From positions 248,001-312,000 of the forward strand of contig CAWGPY010000007.1 in assembly GCA_963824595.1 (NCBI GenBank): a stretch of 64,000 nt of DNA. Reading direction: 5' to 3'. Positions 23,631 to 31,536 of this stretch are shown here, one piece after another; position 1 is the stretch's first letter, and every line of letters starts with the position of its first letter. The DNA comes from Cybelea sp963824595 (GTDB lineage: Bacteria; Vulcanimicrobiota; Vulcanimicrobiia; Vulcanimicrobiales; Vulcanimicrobiaceae). The notes beneath the pieces are model-generated. The model worked only from the letters and a program-made list of their open reading frames with translations. It made no database searches and was not told where the DNA came from. A program made the translations under genes and the position numbers.

Positions 23631-24828
23631 CGCCCGCGCGGCGAGTCCCTTCCGGCTAGCGCTGTTCTGGCTCGGCGTCCAGGCCGTTTGGGGCGCGCTG
23701 CTCGGGATATCGCTGCAGGCGCGCACCATCGAGCTCGTCCCGGGAAACGCCCTCGTCGCGTACGGACGGCTCGCGACGGCGGGCGCGCTCGTCGCGGCGG
23801 TCGTGCAGGTGATCGTCGGGCTGCGGTCCGATGCGCGCCGGCGGGCGGGGAGCCGGCGGGTGGAGTTTTACGCGTTCGGTGCGCTCGCCGGCGCCGCCGC
23901 GTTGCTGCTGTTCTACGACGCGGGTAACCTGCTCGTTCTCACGCTCGCGTACCTCGCGATCCAGGCCAGCCTCAACGTCGCCATCGGTCCGTACCAAGCC
24001 ATCATCCCGGATTTCGTCGAACGCGCGCGCGTGGGCGCGGCATCGTCGTGGATGGCGGCGCTGCAAGGCGCCGGCAACGCCATCGGCGCGCTGGCCGCAA
24101 GCTTCATCACTCACGCGAAGATGCTCTCCGCGACGCTCGGCGCGTTGCTTCTGATGACGTGCGCCGCGACGACGTCGCACGCGAACTCGCTGCCGCTGAT
24201 CGAGCCCGAGGAGGAGGCCGCGTCGAAGCTGCGCGTCACGCGCCCGTTCGCCGACCTGTTCATCTCTCGCGCGCTCGTCTACGTCGGTTTCTACACGCTG
24301 TTGGGTTACCTGCTGTTCTACGTGCAGCGCGTGCTGCACGCGGCGTCGCTGGACGTCGCGCGGCGCGAAACGGGAATTCTGATCGTCACGTTCACGCTGG
24401 TGGGAGCGATCGGTGCGGCGCTGGCCGCGCGTCCGAGCGATCGCGGCGACAAGCGCGTCGTCGCCACCGCCGGCGCGGCCGCATTCGTCGTGGCACTCGC
24501 GGTGTTCATTCAGTCGCACACGCTCGCGTGGGCGGGCGTTGCTACGTTTGTTGCGGGCCTCGGGTGGGGGGCGTTTCTCGTCGCGGATTGGGCGATTGCG
24601 TGCCGCGTGCTGCCGACCGGCGCGATGGCGGCGGCGATGGGCGTGTGGAACCTCGCAATCGTCGTGCCGCAGATCGTGGCGCCCGCGCTGACGACCGCGG
24701 TGCTCCAGCGATTCGCGCTTACGGGCGGGGCGAGCGCGCCGCGCGTCGCATTCGGGTTGGCGCTTACTGAAACGCTCGTCGGCATAGCGTGGTTGTGGCG
24801 TCTGTCGCGTCGCGACATAGGAGAGTAG
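23617..24828 (+). CDS. MFS transporter
   Basis: The product is 403 residues from GTG 23617 with about eleven to twelve hydrophobic segments and short charged loops, such as GLRSDARRRAGSRR after the second or third helix (the MFS loop 2-3 position). The family best matching the layout is the MFS superfamily (sugar- or drug-type). No motif shows the substrate. The start overlaps the upstream nucleotidyltransferase by 14 bp, so the two are translationally coupled. Confidence 0.78.
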   Translation: MRTADARAASPFRLALFWLGVQAVWGALLGISLQARTIELVPGNALVAYGRLATAGALVAAVVQVIVGLRSDARRRAGSRRVEFYAFGALAGAAALLLFYDAGNLLVLTLAYLAIQASLNVAIGPYQAIIPDFVERARVGAASSWMAALQGAGNAIGALAASFITHAKMLSATLGALLLMTCAATTSHANSLPLIEPEEEAASKLRVTRPFADLFISRALVYVGFYTLLGYLLFYVQRVLHAASLDVARRETGILIVTFTLVGAIGAALAARPSDRGDKRVVATAGAAAFVVALAVFIQSHTLAWAGVATFVAGLGWGAFLVADWAIACRVLPTGAMAAAMGVWNLAIVVPQIVAPALTTAVLQRFALTGGASAPRVAFGLALTETLVGIAWLWRLSRRDIGE

Positions 24829-24942
24829 CGGCTGCTCGCATTCCGGCGTGGCCGCCGCCTACATGAAGTACTCGTCGAGGTCGCGAAGCCAATCGTGCCC
24901 TCATCACATTGCTCTCACTGGATGTTGGCTAAGGAGGTTCAA

Positions 24943-26259
24943 ATGACACGACTGGGCACCGGAGTGCTCGCGGCGCTGCTTGCAGCGTCCTGTGGGCTAA
25001 CCGCAGCGGCGGCCCCGGCGACCCCGGCTCAGGCCGGCGGCAGCGGCGTCGCCCAGAGCGGATCGGCACCGCCGGCAGACTTCGGAAGTCCGCCGTCCGG
25101 CCAGATACCCATTCTTTACAACGATCACCACGTTTACACCAAGCCCGACGTCCTCAAACAGGGCCGCGTACTCGCGGCGCTGGTCAAGGGCGGTACGATC
25201 CTGATCCCGCTGCGCTCGATGTTCGAGCAGATGGGTGCGACGGTATCGTACGATGCAAGCAGCAAGACGGCGACGGTGTCGAAAGCCGGCGCCGAGGTCA
25301 AAGTGACCGTCGGCAAACCGGAGGTCATCATCAACGGCGAATCGCGTCCGCTGGACGTCCCGCCCGAGATCTATCAAGGCGCCGTGCTCGTGCCGGTGCG
25401 CGTCATCTCCGAAGGCATGGGCGCGTACGTGCAGTGGGTTCCGGACAAGCGACTGGTCGTCGTGCGGTACATTCCCGCGACGCCCCCGCCCAGCCCGGCA
25501 CCGCCCCCGCCGCCGCCGCCGCCGCCGCCCCCGCCCCCGCCTCCGCCTCCGCGGCACGCACCGAACGTGCTGTTCGTGGCCGGCGATTACCTCATCTCAC
25601 CCAAGATCTACAACGAGTTCGCTCCGGGCAATCAAGCCAACGGATCGTGGACGGCCCGGGGCGGCGTGCAGTTCAACGCCATCGGCCTGCCGTTCATGAT
25701 CGAAGTGGACTACAAGAACTGGCAGTATCCGCATAACTGCGGCGTGCCGCAGAGCACTGCGACGATCAACAACGCACCGCAGTGCTACGTCACGACGATC
25801 GGCAGCCGGGGAACGTCCTACGTTCCGGCGTTCACGGCCGTGAATCGCGACGGCGACGTGCGGCTCGGCATCAAGGTGGTCGATCCGCACGTCTACGTTG
25901 CGGTCGGATACCTGTGGGGATCGAACAACTACGGCTATCCCAACATGAGTGCGGTCGGCGGCGGGCTCGAGAAACTGCCCGACTTCGGGCACTCGTTCAC
26001 GTACTACGGCAGCGTTTTCTACTATCCGAACCTCCGCGGGACGTACACGACGAACGCCACCGCAGGCTCGCCGTCGCAATCGTTCGGAATCGGATACAAC
26101 CTGCTGAAGTACCAGGTCGGAATCGCGTGGGCGTTCGTACCCGCGGCCTACCTGGATGCCGGTTGGGCCGGCGAGAACGGCGCCAACAAAAACAACGCTC
26201 CGATCTCGTACACGTTCAACGGGCCGTACGTCGGTCTCGGCTTCCTGATCCCGTTCTAA
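24943..26259 (+). CDS. Exported copper-amine-oxidase-N domain protein with C-terminal barrel (copy 1)
   Basis: ATG 24943 follows a perfect AAGGAGG, giving 438 residues. A signal peptide (MTRLGTGVLAALLAASCGL) leads to a copper amine oxidase N-terminal-like (PF07833-type) domain at about residues 50-175, with IPLRSMFEQMGATVSYD and LVPVRVISEGMGAYVQW. A proline run of about 20 residues follows. The last 230 residues are aromatic- and glycine-rich with alternating hydrophobic residues and end GLGFLIPF; the terminal Phe suggests an outer-membrane beta-barrel. It could anchor a cell-wall-binding domain to the outer membrane. Copy 2 is next. Confidence 0.8.
   Translation: MTRLGTGVLAALLAASCGLTAAAAPATPAQAGGSGVAQSGSAPPADFGSPPSGQIPILYNDHHVYTKPDVLKQGRVLAALVKGGTILIPLRSMFEQMGATVSYDASSKTATVSKAGAEVKVTVGKPEVIINGESRPLDVPPEIYQGAVLVPVRVISEGMGAYVQWVPDKRLVVVRYIPATPPPSPAPPPPPPPPPPPPPPPPPRHAPNVLFVAGDYLISPKIYNEFAPGNQANGSWTARGGVQFNAIGLPFMIEVDYKNWQYPHNCGVPQSTATINNAPQCYVTTIGSRGTSYVPAFTAVNRDGDVRLGIKVVDPHVYVAVGYLWGSNNYGYPNMSAVGGGLEKLPDFGHSFTYYGSVFYYPNLRGTYTTNATAGSPSQSFGIGYNLLKYQVGIAWAFVPAAYLDAGWAGENGANKNNAPISYTFNGPYVGLGFLIPF
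25045..25513 (+). repeat. Direct repeat, copy 1 (shared with 26611-27079)
   Basis: This ~469-bp block, coding the copper-amine-oxidase-N domain and the start of the proline run, differs from the second copy at only six positions by hand alignment, while the flanking halves of the two genes are clearly diverged. Confidence 0.9.
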
Positions 26260-26292
26260 GCACGAAACCCCGCACTCGCGGGTCACCGAGCG

Positions 26293-26324
26293 GGCCCCGG
26301 CCATCTTGGCCGGGGCCTTCTCTT
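26293..26324 (+). terminator. Intrinsic terminator between the two barrel genes
   Basis: GGCCCCGGCC (26293-26302) and GGCCGGGGCC (26308-26317) make a perfect 10-bp stem with a five-base loop, followed by TTCTCTT. It should end the rpmJ-rpsM-transporter-barrel transcription. Confidence 0.85.
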
Positions 26325-26452
26325 AGGAGTTGGTGAGAACCCCGAGAGGAATCACCTGGCGCGCCCGTTTATCGCGTTGCGCTGCCGGGGAAGAACGGGT
26401 ATCGTGTGTTGGTGCGAGCAGCAACGCAACAAGCGGTCGCTCGTATTGAGAA

Positions 26453-26478
26453 GCCGGCGAGGAAACCCCTCGGCCGGC
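26453..26478 (+). promoter_or_regulatory. Hairpin in the leader of the second barrel gene
   Basis: GCCGGCGAGG (26453-26462) pairs with CCTCGGCCGGC (26468-26478) with one bulged base. It ends about 20 bp before the ribosome site (AAGGAGG). No T-run follows, so it is more likely a leader structure than a terminator. No convincing promoter hexamers were found in the rest of 26325-26452. Confidence 0.35.
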
Positions 26479-26504
26479 ACTAGTTCTACCACAAGGAGGC
26501 ACTC

Positions 26505-27836
26505 GTGAAACGACTGAGCACCGGAATGCTCGCGGCGCTATTTGTAGCGCTCTGCGGGCTCAGCGCGGTTGCTGCTCCGTCGACGGCGACGCAAGGAAAC
26601 ACTGGCAACGGCGTCGCCCAGACCGGATCGGCACCGCCGGCGGACTTCGGAAGTCCGCCGTCCGGCCAGATACCCATTCTTTACAACGATCACCACGTTT
26701 ACACCAAGCCCGACGTCCTCAAACAGGGCCGCGTACTCGCGGCGCTAGTCAAGGGCGGTACGATCCTGATCCCGCTGCGCTCGATGTTCGAGCAGATGGG
26801 TGCGACGGTATCGTACGATGCAAGCAGCAAGACGGCGACGGTGTCGAAAGCCGGCGCCGAGGTCAAAGTGACCGTCGGCAAACCGGAAGTCATCATCAAC
26901 GGCGAATCGCGTCCGCTGGACGTCCCGCCCGAGATCTATCAAGGCGCCGTGCTCGTGCCGGTGCGCGTCATCTCCGAAGGCATGGGCGCGTACGTGCAGT
27001 GGGTTCCGGACAAGCGACTGGTCGTCGTGCGATACATTCCCGCGACGCCCCCGCCCAGTCCGGCACCGCCCCCGCCGGCCCCGCCGCCGCCGCCCCCGCC
27101 GCCGCCTCCGACGCCGAAACCGTTGCTCGGCGAAGCGTTCGTGGCCGGCGACTACATCATTTCGCCCAAGGTCTACAACGAGTTCAGCCCCGGCAATCAG
27201 GGCAACAGCTCGTTCGCGATCCGCGGCGGAGGTGAGTTCAGCCTCGGAAGCATTCCGTTCATGCTCGAAGGCGCGTACGAACGCTGGCAGTATCCGCACG
27301 ATTGCACGCGGGCGGCGAATTCGACCGGGGCAAGCGGCTTCGCGCCGAATTGCTACGTCACGGCGATCGGCGGCCAGGGCAACTACCCGCTGACCACGAC
27401 CACGAGTCTCTACGATCAGAACGTAGACGCGCGTTTTGCGGTTCGCGTGTTGCAGCCGCGGGTCTACGTAGGCGTCGGCTATCTCTGGATGTCGAACAAC
27501 TACGGTTATCCGAACATGAACTCGTGGGGCTTCGGCGGCGAGAAGCTGCCGGATCTCAACCACAACCTGTCGTTCTTCGGCAGCGTCTGGTACTACCCGA
27601 ACGCAAAGGGGACGTACACGAACGTTGCCTCGTCACCGATCAATCCGCTCTCGTACGACCTGGCGTACAACATCCTGAAGTATCAGGCGGGCGTCACGTT
27701 CGGGTTCGGCAACAGCCCCGTCTTCATCGAGGCGGGCTGGATGGGCGACAGCTGGACGAACAAAACGAACGCTCCGATCAACCGCTCCTATAACGGGCCC
27801 TTCGCAGGCCTCGGATTTAGGTTCCTCTACCCGTAG
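26505..27836 (+). CDS. Exported copper-amine-oxidase-N domain protein with C-terminal barrel (copy 2)
   Basis: GTG 26505 follows AAGGAGG, giving 443 residues. It has the same architecture as copy 1: signal peptide (MKRLSTGMLAALFVALCGL), a copper-amine-oxidase-N domain almost identical in protein sequence, a proline-rich linker, then a barrel-like domain ending GLGFRFLYP. The barrel domain keeps motifs in common with copy 1 (AGDYIISPKVYNEFSPGNQG, YLWMSNNYGYPNM, EKLPDLNH) but is otherwise divergent. It has its own terminators on both sides. The different barrel halves suggest specialised surface roles; no function is known. Confidence 0.8.
   Translation: MKRLSTGMLAALFVALCGLSAVAAPSTATQGNTGNGVAQTGSAPPADFGSPPSGQIPILYNDHHVYTKPDVLKQGRVLAALVKGGTILIPLRSMFEQMGATVSYDASSKTATVSKAGAEVKVTVGKPEVIINGESRPLDVPPEIYQGAVLVPVRVISEGMGAYVQWVPDKRLVVVRYIPATPPPSPAPPPPAPPPPPPPPPPTPKPLLGEAFVAGDYIISPKVYNEFSPGNQGNSSFAIRGGGEFSLGSIPFMLEGAYERWQYPHDCTRAANSTGASGFAPNCYVTAIGGQGNYPLTTTTSLYDQNVDARFAVRVLQPRVYVGVGYLWMSNNYGYPNMNSWGFGGEKLPDLNHNLSFFGSVWYYPNAKGTYTNVASSPINPLSYDLAYNILKYQAGVTFGFGNSPVFIEAGWMGDSWTNKTNAPINRSYNGPFAGLGFRFLYP
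26611..27079 (+). repeat. Direct repeat, copy 2 (shared with 25045-25513)
   Basis: About 98-99% identical to 25045-25513 by hand alignment (six mismatches). The offset between copies is 1566 bp. The boundaries fall inside both genes. Confidence 0.9.
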
Positions 27837-27857
27837 GGCTCGCGGGAGCCTACCGAC

Positions 27858-27893
27858 CCGGGGCTCGGCCGTCTGGCCGGGTCCCGGTTTTTT
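27858..27893 (+). terminator. Intrinsic terminator upstream of rpsK
   Basis: CCGGGGCTCGGCC (27858-27870) pairs over 13 positions (two G-U) with GGCCGGGTCCCGG (27875-27887) around GTCT, followed by six T residues. It ends the second barrel gene's transcript just before the rpsK promoter. Confidence 0.92.
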
Positions 27894-27894
27894 G

Positions 27895-27949
27895 TTGACC
27901 CGCCTTTGGCTCTTACGGTAAGATACTCTCTTGGCGCCCCTCGGGCGCC
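27895..27949 (+). promoter_or_regulatory. Promoter and leader hairpin of rpsK-rpsD-rpoA-rplQ
   Basis: TTGACC (27895-27900) and TAAGAT (27919-27924) are separated by 18 bp and start two bases after the upstream T-run. The expected start is near 27931. Directly after it GGCGCCC (27933-27939) and GGGCGCC (27943-27949) form a hairpin with a CTC loop, so the mRNA would begin with a stem as in tuf. Confidence 0.72.
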
Positions 27950-27979
27950 CTGTTCCCTACGGTCTTTTGCGGAGAGATT

Positions 27980-28375
27980 TTGGCTGCCAAGAAGCAAACC
28001 AAGTCGCGTAAAAAGCGCGAGATCAAGAACGTCGCGACGGGCGTCGCCCACGTTCACGCGTCCTTCAACAACACCATCGTCACGATCAGCGACCCCCACG
28101 GCGGGGTGATCTCCTGGGCCTCGGCCGGCAACCTCGGCTTCAAGGGGTCCAAGAAGTCCACGCCCTTCGCCGCCCAGATGGCGGCCGAGGCGGCTGCCCG
28201 GAAGGCGATGGAGCATGGTATGAAGTCGACCGAAGTGCTGGTCAAGGGGCCGGGCGCCGGCCGCGAGGCCGCGATCCGCTCGCTCCAGGCCGCCGGGCTC
28301 GAGATCACGATGATCAAAGACGTCACGCCGATCCCCCACAACGGCTGCCGCCCGCCGAAGCGGCGCCGGGTCTGA
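27980..28375 (+). CDS. rpsK: 30S ribosomal protein S11
   Basis: The product is 131 residues from TTG 27980, with GCGGAGAGA upstream. It contains VAHVHASFNNTIVTISDPHG, FKGSKKSTPFAAQMAAEAAA and the C-terminus DVTPIPHNGCRPPKRRRV, the S11 signature. S11 lies in the 30S platform beside mRNA. It starts the second part of the split alpha operon. Confidence 0.96.
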   Translation: MAAKKQTKSRKKREIKNVATGVAHVHASFNNTIVTISDPHGGVISWASAGNLGFKGSKKSTPFAAQMAAEAAARKAMEHGMKSTEVLVKGPGAGREAAIRSLQAAGLEITMIKDVTPIPHNGCRPPKRRRV

Positions 28376-28384
28376 GCGGACGGC

Positions 28385-29041
28385 ATGTCACGATATACGG
28401 GACCCGTCTGCCGCCTCTGCCGCCGCGAGACCGCGGCCAGCAAGACCGGCGAGAAGATCAAGCTCTTTCTCAAAGGCGACCGCTGCCTGTCGCGCAACTG
28501 CGCGGTGGAACGGCGCGGCACCGCCCCGGGACAGAAGACGGCCGGGAAGTCGCGCACCAAGGTCTCCGAATACGGACGCCAGCTGCGCGAGAAGCAGAAG
28601 ATGCGCCGCTACTACGGCGTGCACGAAACGCAGTTCGAGAACTACTTCCGCGAGGCCGCCCGGGTGCCCGGGCAGACCGGCCGCACGTTCTTGCAGCTGC
28701 TCGAGCGCCGGCTCGACAACGTCATCTACCGGCTGAACCTCGCGACGAGCCGCGCGCAGGCGCGCCAGCTGGTCACGCACCGGCACTTCCGCGTGAATGG
28801 CCGCATCGTCAACATTCCGTCGTACGTCGTGCGGCCGGGCGACGTGATCTCGATCTCGCCGGGCAGCCTGAAGTCGCCGGTGTTCGAGTCGAATCTGGAG
28901 GTGGCGCAGAGCCGCCGGCCTCCCGAGTGGCTCGAATGGAACGAGCAAGACAAGACCGCCAAGGTGCTGCAACCGCCTCCGCGCGAGCAGATCGACACCC
29001 CGGTCGACGAACAGCTCATCGTCGAGTACTACTCGCGATAG
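28385..29041 (+). CDS. rpsD: 30S ribosomal protein S4, zinc-binding type
   Basis: The product is 218 residues. Near the N-terminus are C9, C12, C34 and C39, the zinc-type S4 ligands. The S4 RNA-binding domain follows (ERRLDNVIYRLNLATSRAQA, VTHRHFRVNGRIVNIPSYVV). S4 nucleates 30S assembly and in many bacteria represses the alpha operon. It is 9 bp after rpsK. Confidence 0.96.
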   Translation: MSRYTGPVCRLCRRETAASKTGEKIKLFLKGDRCLSRNCAVERRGTAPGQKTAGKSRTKVSEYGRQLREKQKMRRYYGVHETQFENYFREAARVPGQTGRTFLQLLERRLDNVIYRLNLATSRAQARQLVTHRHFRVNGRIVNIPSYVVRPGDVISISPGSLKSPVFESNLEVAQSRRPPEWLEWNEQDKTAKVLQPPPREQIDTPVDEQLIVEYYSR

Positions 29042-29143
29042 CGCCAACCACATCACAACGCCGCTGCTAGGCGTGCGATCGCCGCGGTCGTCGAACGACC
29101 CGACGGATAACGTAAGCAGCAACAAAGGACGAAGAAAGACCAG

Positions 29144-30073
29144 ATGACCACCGTGTTGGAAGCGCCCGTCGGCGCGGCCATCGAAGTTCGCGAGCGCCGC
29201 GACAACTACGCCAAATTCGTGATCGAGCCGCTCGAGCGCGGCTTCGGCATCACGCTCGGGAACGCGCTGCGCCGCGTGCTGCTGAGCTCGATTCCCGGCG
29301 CCGCCGTCACCTACATGAAGATCGACGGCGTGCTGCACGAGTTTTCGACGATCCCCGGGATGGTCGAAGACACGATCGCGCTCATGCTCAATCTCAAGGG
29401 CTTGCCCGTGAAGCTCAACAGCGAGGAGCCGAAGGTGCTGACGCTGTCGGTGAGCGGCGCGCGCGAAGTGACCGCCGCCGACATCGTGCCCGACGCCGAC
29501 GTCGAGATCCTCGACCCGAGCTATCGGCTCTGCTCGCTGTCGGCGAAGGACGCGAAGCTGACCATGGAGATCGGCGTGGAAACCGGCCGCGGCTACGTGA
29601 TGGCCGACCGCCAGCGCAACGTCGAGCACATGATCGGGCTCATTCCGCTCGATTCGATGTTCTCGCCGATTCGCAAGGTGAACTTCACCGTTGACGACAC
29701 GCGCGTGGGCCAGAGCGTCGACTTCGACCGGCTGACCGTCGAGGTCGAGACGAACGGATCGATCACACCGGACGACGCGCTGTCGACCGCGGCGTCGATC
29801 ATGCAGGACGAGCTCAACCTGTTCGTATCGTTCACGAACCGCGCCGAACCGCTGCCGGAGACGCCGCCCAACGAGTGGGACATTCCGGTGGAGACGCTCA
29901 ACCTCTCGGTGCGGTCGTTCAACTGCCTCAAGCGCGCGGGCATCTCGAAGGTCTCCGAGCTGCTCGATCTCACCGAAGACGAAATCATGAAGATGCGCAA
30001 CTTCGGCAAGAAATCGCTCGACGAGATTAAGCAAGTCCTGTCCGAGAGGGGGCTGTCGCTGCGCCTGGCGTAG
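29144..30073 (+). CDS. rpoA: RNA polymerase alpha subunit
   Basis: The product is 309 residues. The N-terminal dimerisation domain contains YAKFVIEPLERGFGITLGNA and LRRVLLSSIPGAAVT; the linker runs to about residue 235; and the C-terminal domain (VRSFNCLKRAGISKVSELLD, MRNFGKKSLDEIKQVL) binds UP elements and activators. It lies 102 bp after rpsD; AAAGGA precedes the ATG. Confidence 0.97.
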   Translation: MTTVLEAPVGAAIEVRERRDNYAKFVIEPLERGFGITLGNALRRVLLSSIPGAAVTYMKIDGVLHEFSTIPGMVEDTIALMLNLKGLPVKLNSEEPKVLTLSVSGAREVTAADIVPDADVEILDPSYRLCSLSAKDAKLTMEIGVETGRGYVMADRQRNVEHMIGLIPLDSMFSPIRKVNFTVDDTRVGQSVDFDRLTVEVETNGSITPDDALSTAASIMQDELNLFVSFTNRAEPLPETPPNEWDIPVETLNLSVRSFNCLKRAGISKVSELLDLTEDEIMKMRNFGKKSLDEIKQVLSERGLSLRLA

Positions 30074-30085
30074 CGCGAGAAGAAC

Positions 30086-30439
30086 ATGCCGCATTCGATC
30101 GCTTACAAGCGCCTCTCGCGGACCGACGGCCACCGCAAGGCGCTGCTCCGCAACCTCGCGACGTCGCTGTTCAAGCACGACAAGATCGAGACGACGTCGG
30201 CGAAGGCCAAGGAGATCAGCCGCGTGGCCGAACGTCTGATCACTACGGCGATGGCCGGCGATCTCGCGGCACGCCGGCTGCTCGCGGAATACATCACCGA
30301 GCCGGCCGTCGTGAAGAAACTCGTGGAGCAGATCGCTCCCGCACTCAAGGGCCGCAGCGGCGGCTACACGCGGATCACGAAGACGCGCGTCCGCTCCGGC
30401 GACGCGGCGGAGCTCTCGCTGGTCGAGATCGTTACGTAA
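30086..30439 (+). CDS. rplQ: 50S ribosomal protein L17
   Basis: The product is 117 residues: RLSRTDGHRKALLRNLATSL, FKHDKIETTSAKAKEISRVA and a C-terminal GGYTRITKTRVRSGDAAELS, standard L17. It is the last gene of the alpha operon and is followed with no terminator by the acyl-protein-synthetase-like gene, so read-through is likely. Confidence 0.96.
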   Translation: MPHSIAYKRLSRTDGHRKALLRNLATSLFKHDKIETTSAKAKEISRVAERLITTAMAGDLAARRLLAEYITEPAVVKKLVEQIAPALKGRSGGYTRITKTRVRSGDAAELSLVEIVT

Positions 30440-30519
30440 CTTCGAGCTACGAGAGCGAATCGCGAGCCCTCGACGCCGAGATCCTCGGCGTCATCTCGGC
30501 ATGGCACGAACGTGGCGAG

Positions 30520-31534
30520 GTGCTCGGCGACGAAGCGTTCGACGATCTCGCGCTGCGGCTCTTCGCGTATCAGCTTCGCTACAACGGGCCCTACGCGCGC
30601 TACTGCGCCCGCCTAGGCATGACCGCGCCGACCACCTGGGAAGCGATCCCCGCGGTACCGGCGGCGGCGTTCAAAGAAGCCGCACTCACGACGTTCGATC
30701 CCAAGGACGCGGCACTCACGTTCGAGACCAGCGGCACGACGCGCGGGGCCGGCGGCCTGCACCACATGGAAACCTCCGAGCTGTACGATGCGTCGCTATT
30801 AGCGGGCTTCGACCGATTCGTGCTGCGCGACGGCGCGCGGCTGCGCTACCTCAACCTCGTGCCCAACCCAGCGGAGCGCCCCCGCTCGTCGCTCGGCTAT
30901 ATGATGGCACGCGTGAGCGAACGCCGCGGCGACGGTCAAACCGGCTGGTATCTGCGCGGCGACGCGCTGCTCGTCGACGAGCTGGAGCAGGACCTCCGCG
31001 TCGCGATCGCCGAGGAGCGGCCCGTCTGCATCGCTGCAACGGCATTTGCCCTGGTCAATTTGTTCGACGCTATGAACGAGCGCGCCGTGCGTTTCGCCCT
31101 GCCGCAAGGCTCGCGCGTCATGGAGACCGGCGGCTTCAAGGGCCGCACCCGGGAAGTCGAGCGTAAGGAGCTCTATGCGGCGTTATGCGCACGGTTCGGC
31201 CTCGGCCCACAGGCCATCGTCGCGGAGTACGGTATGACGGAGCTAACGTCGCAGTATTACGACGCGGCGCCGCCGGCGCTTCACAAAGCGGGCCCCCCGT
31301 GGCTGCGCACGCGCGTGGTCGGCGCCGATCGAAGGACGCTGCCAGAAGGCGAAAGCGGCGTCGCTGTTGCACGTGGATCTCGCGAACCGTTCGTCGTGCA
31401 TCGCGATCCAGACGGAAGACTTCGGAGTGCAGACCAGAGACGGCCTCGTCTTGCTCGGGCGTGAAACGGACGCGGAGCCCCGCGGCTGTTCGCTCGATGG
31501 CGAAGATCTCAAGGCAGGAACCACGAGCGTCTAA
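30520..31534 (+). pseudogene. LuxE-like acyl-protein synthetase, frameshifted near its 3' end
   Basis: The sequence resembles the LuxE acyl-protein synthetase family (adenylate-forming): LTFETSGTTRGAGGLHHMET, METGGFKGRTREVER and IVAEYGMTELTSQYY. After GEGESGV-like sequence the frame continues with unrelated residues, but the +1 frame gives HVDLANRSSCIAIQTEDFG, the expected AMP-binding end, then LVLLGRETDAEPRGCSLDGE and TAA at 31532-31534. One extra base at about 31360-31363 explains the shift. GTG 30520 is the only good start; the frame is open further upstream, with homology-like sequence before it. No luxC or luxD partner is visible. Confidence 0.75.
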
Positions 31535-31536
31535 CG

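Noticed and set aside
23617..27836. The rpsM-rpsK insertion as a transposon or integrated element
   Set aside because: No transposase, integrase, terminal repeats or target duplication were seen at its ends.
30501..31166. An open frame on the plus strand inside the LuxE-like gene
   Set aside because: It is a different frame over a clearly homologous protein and has an Arg-rich shadow composition.
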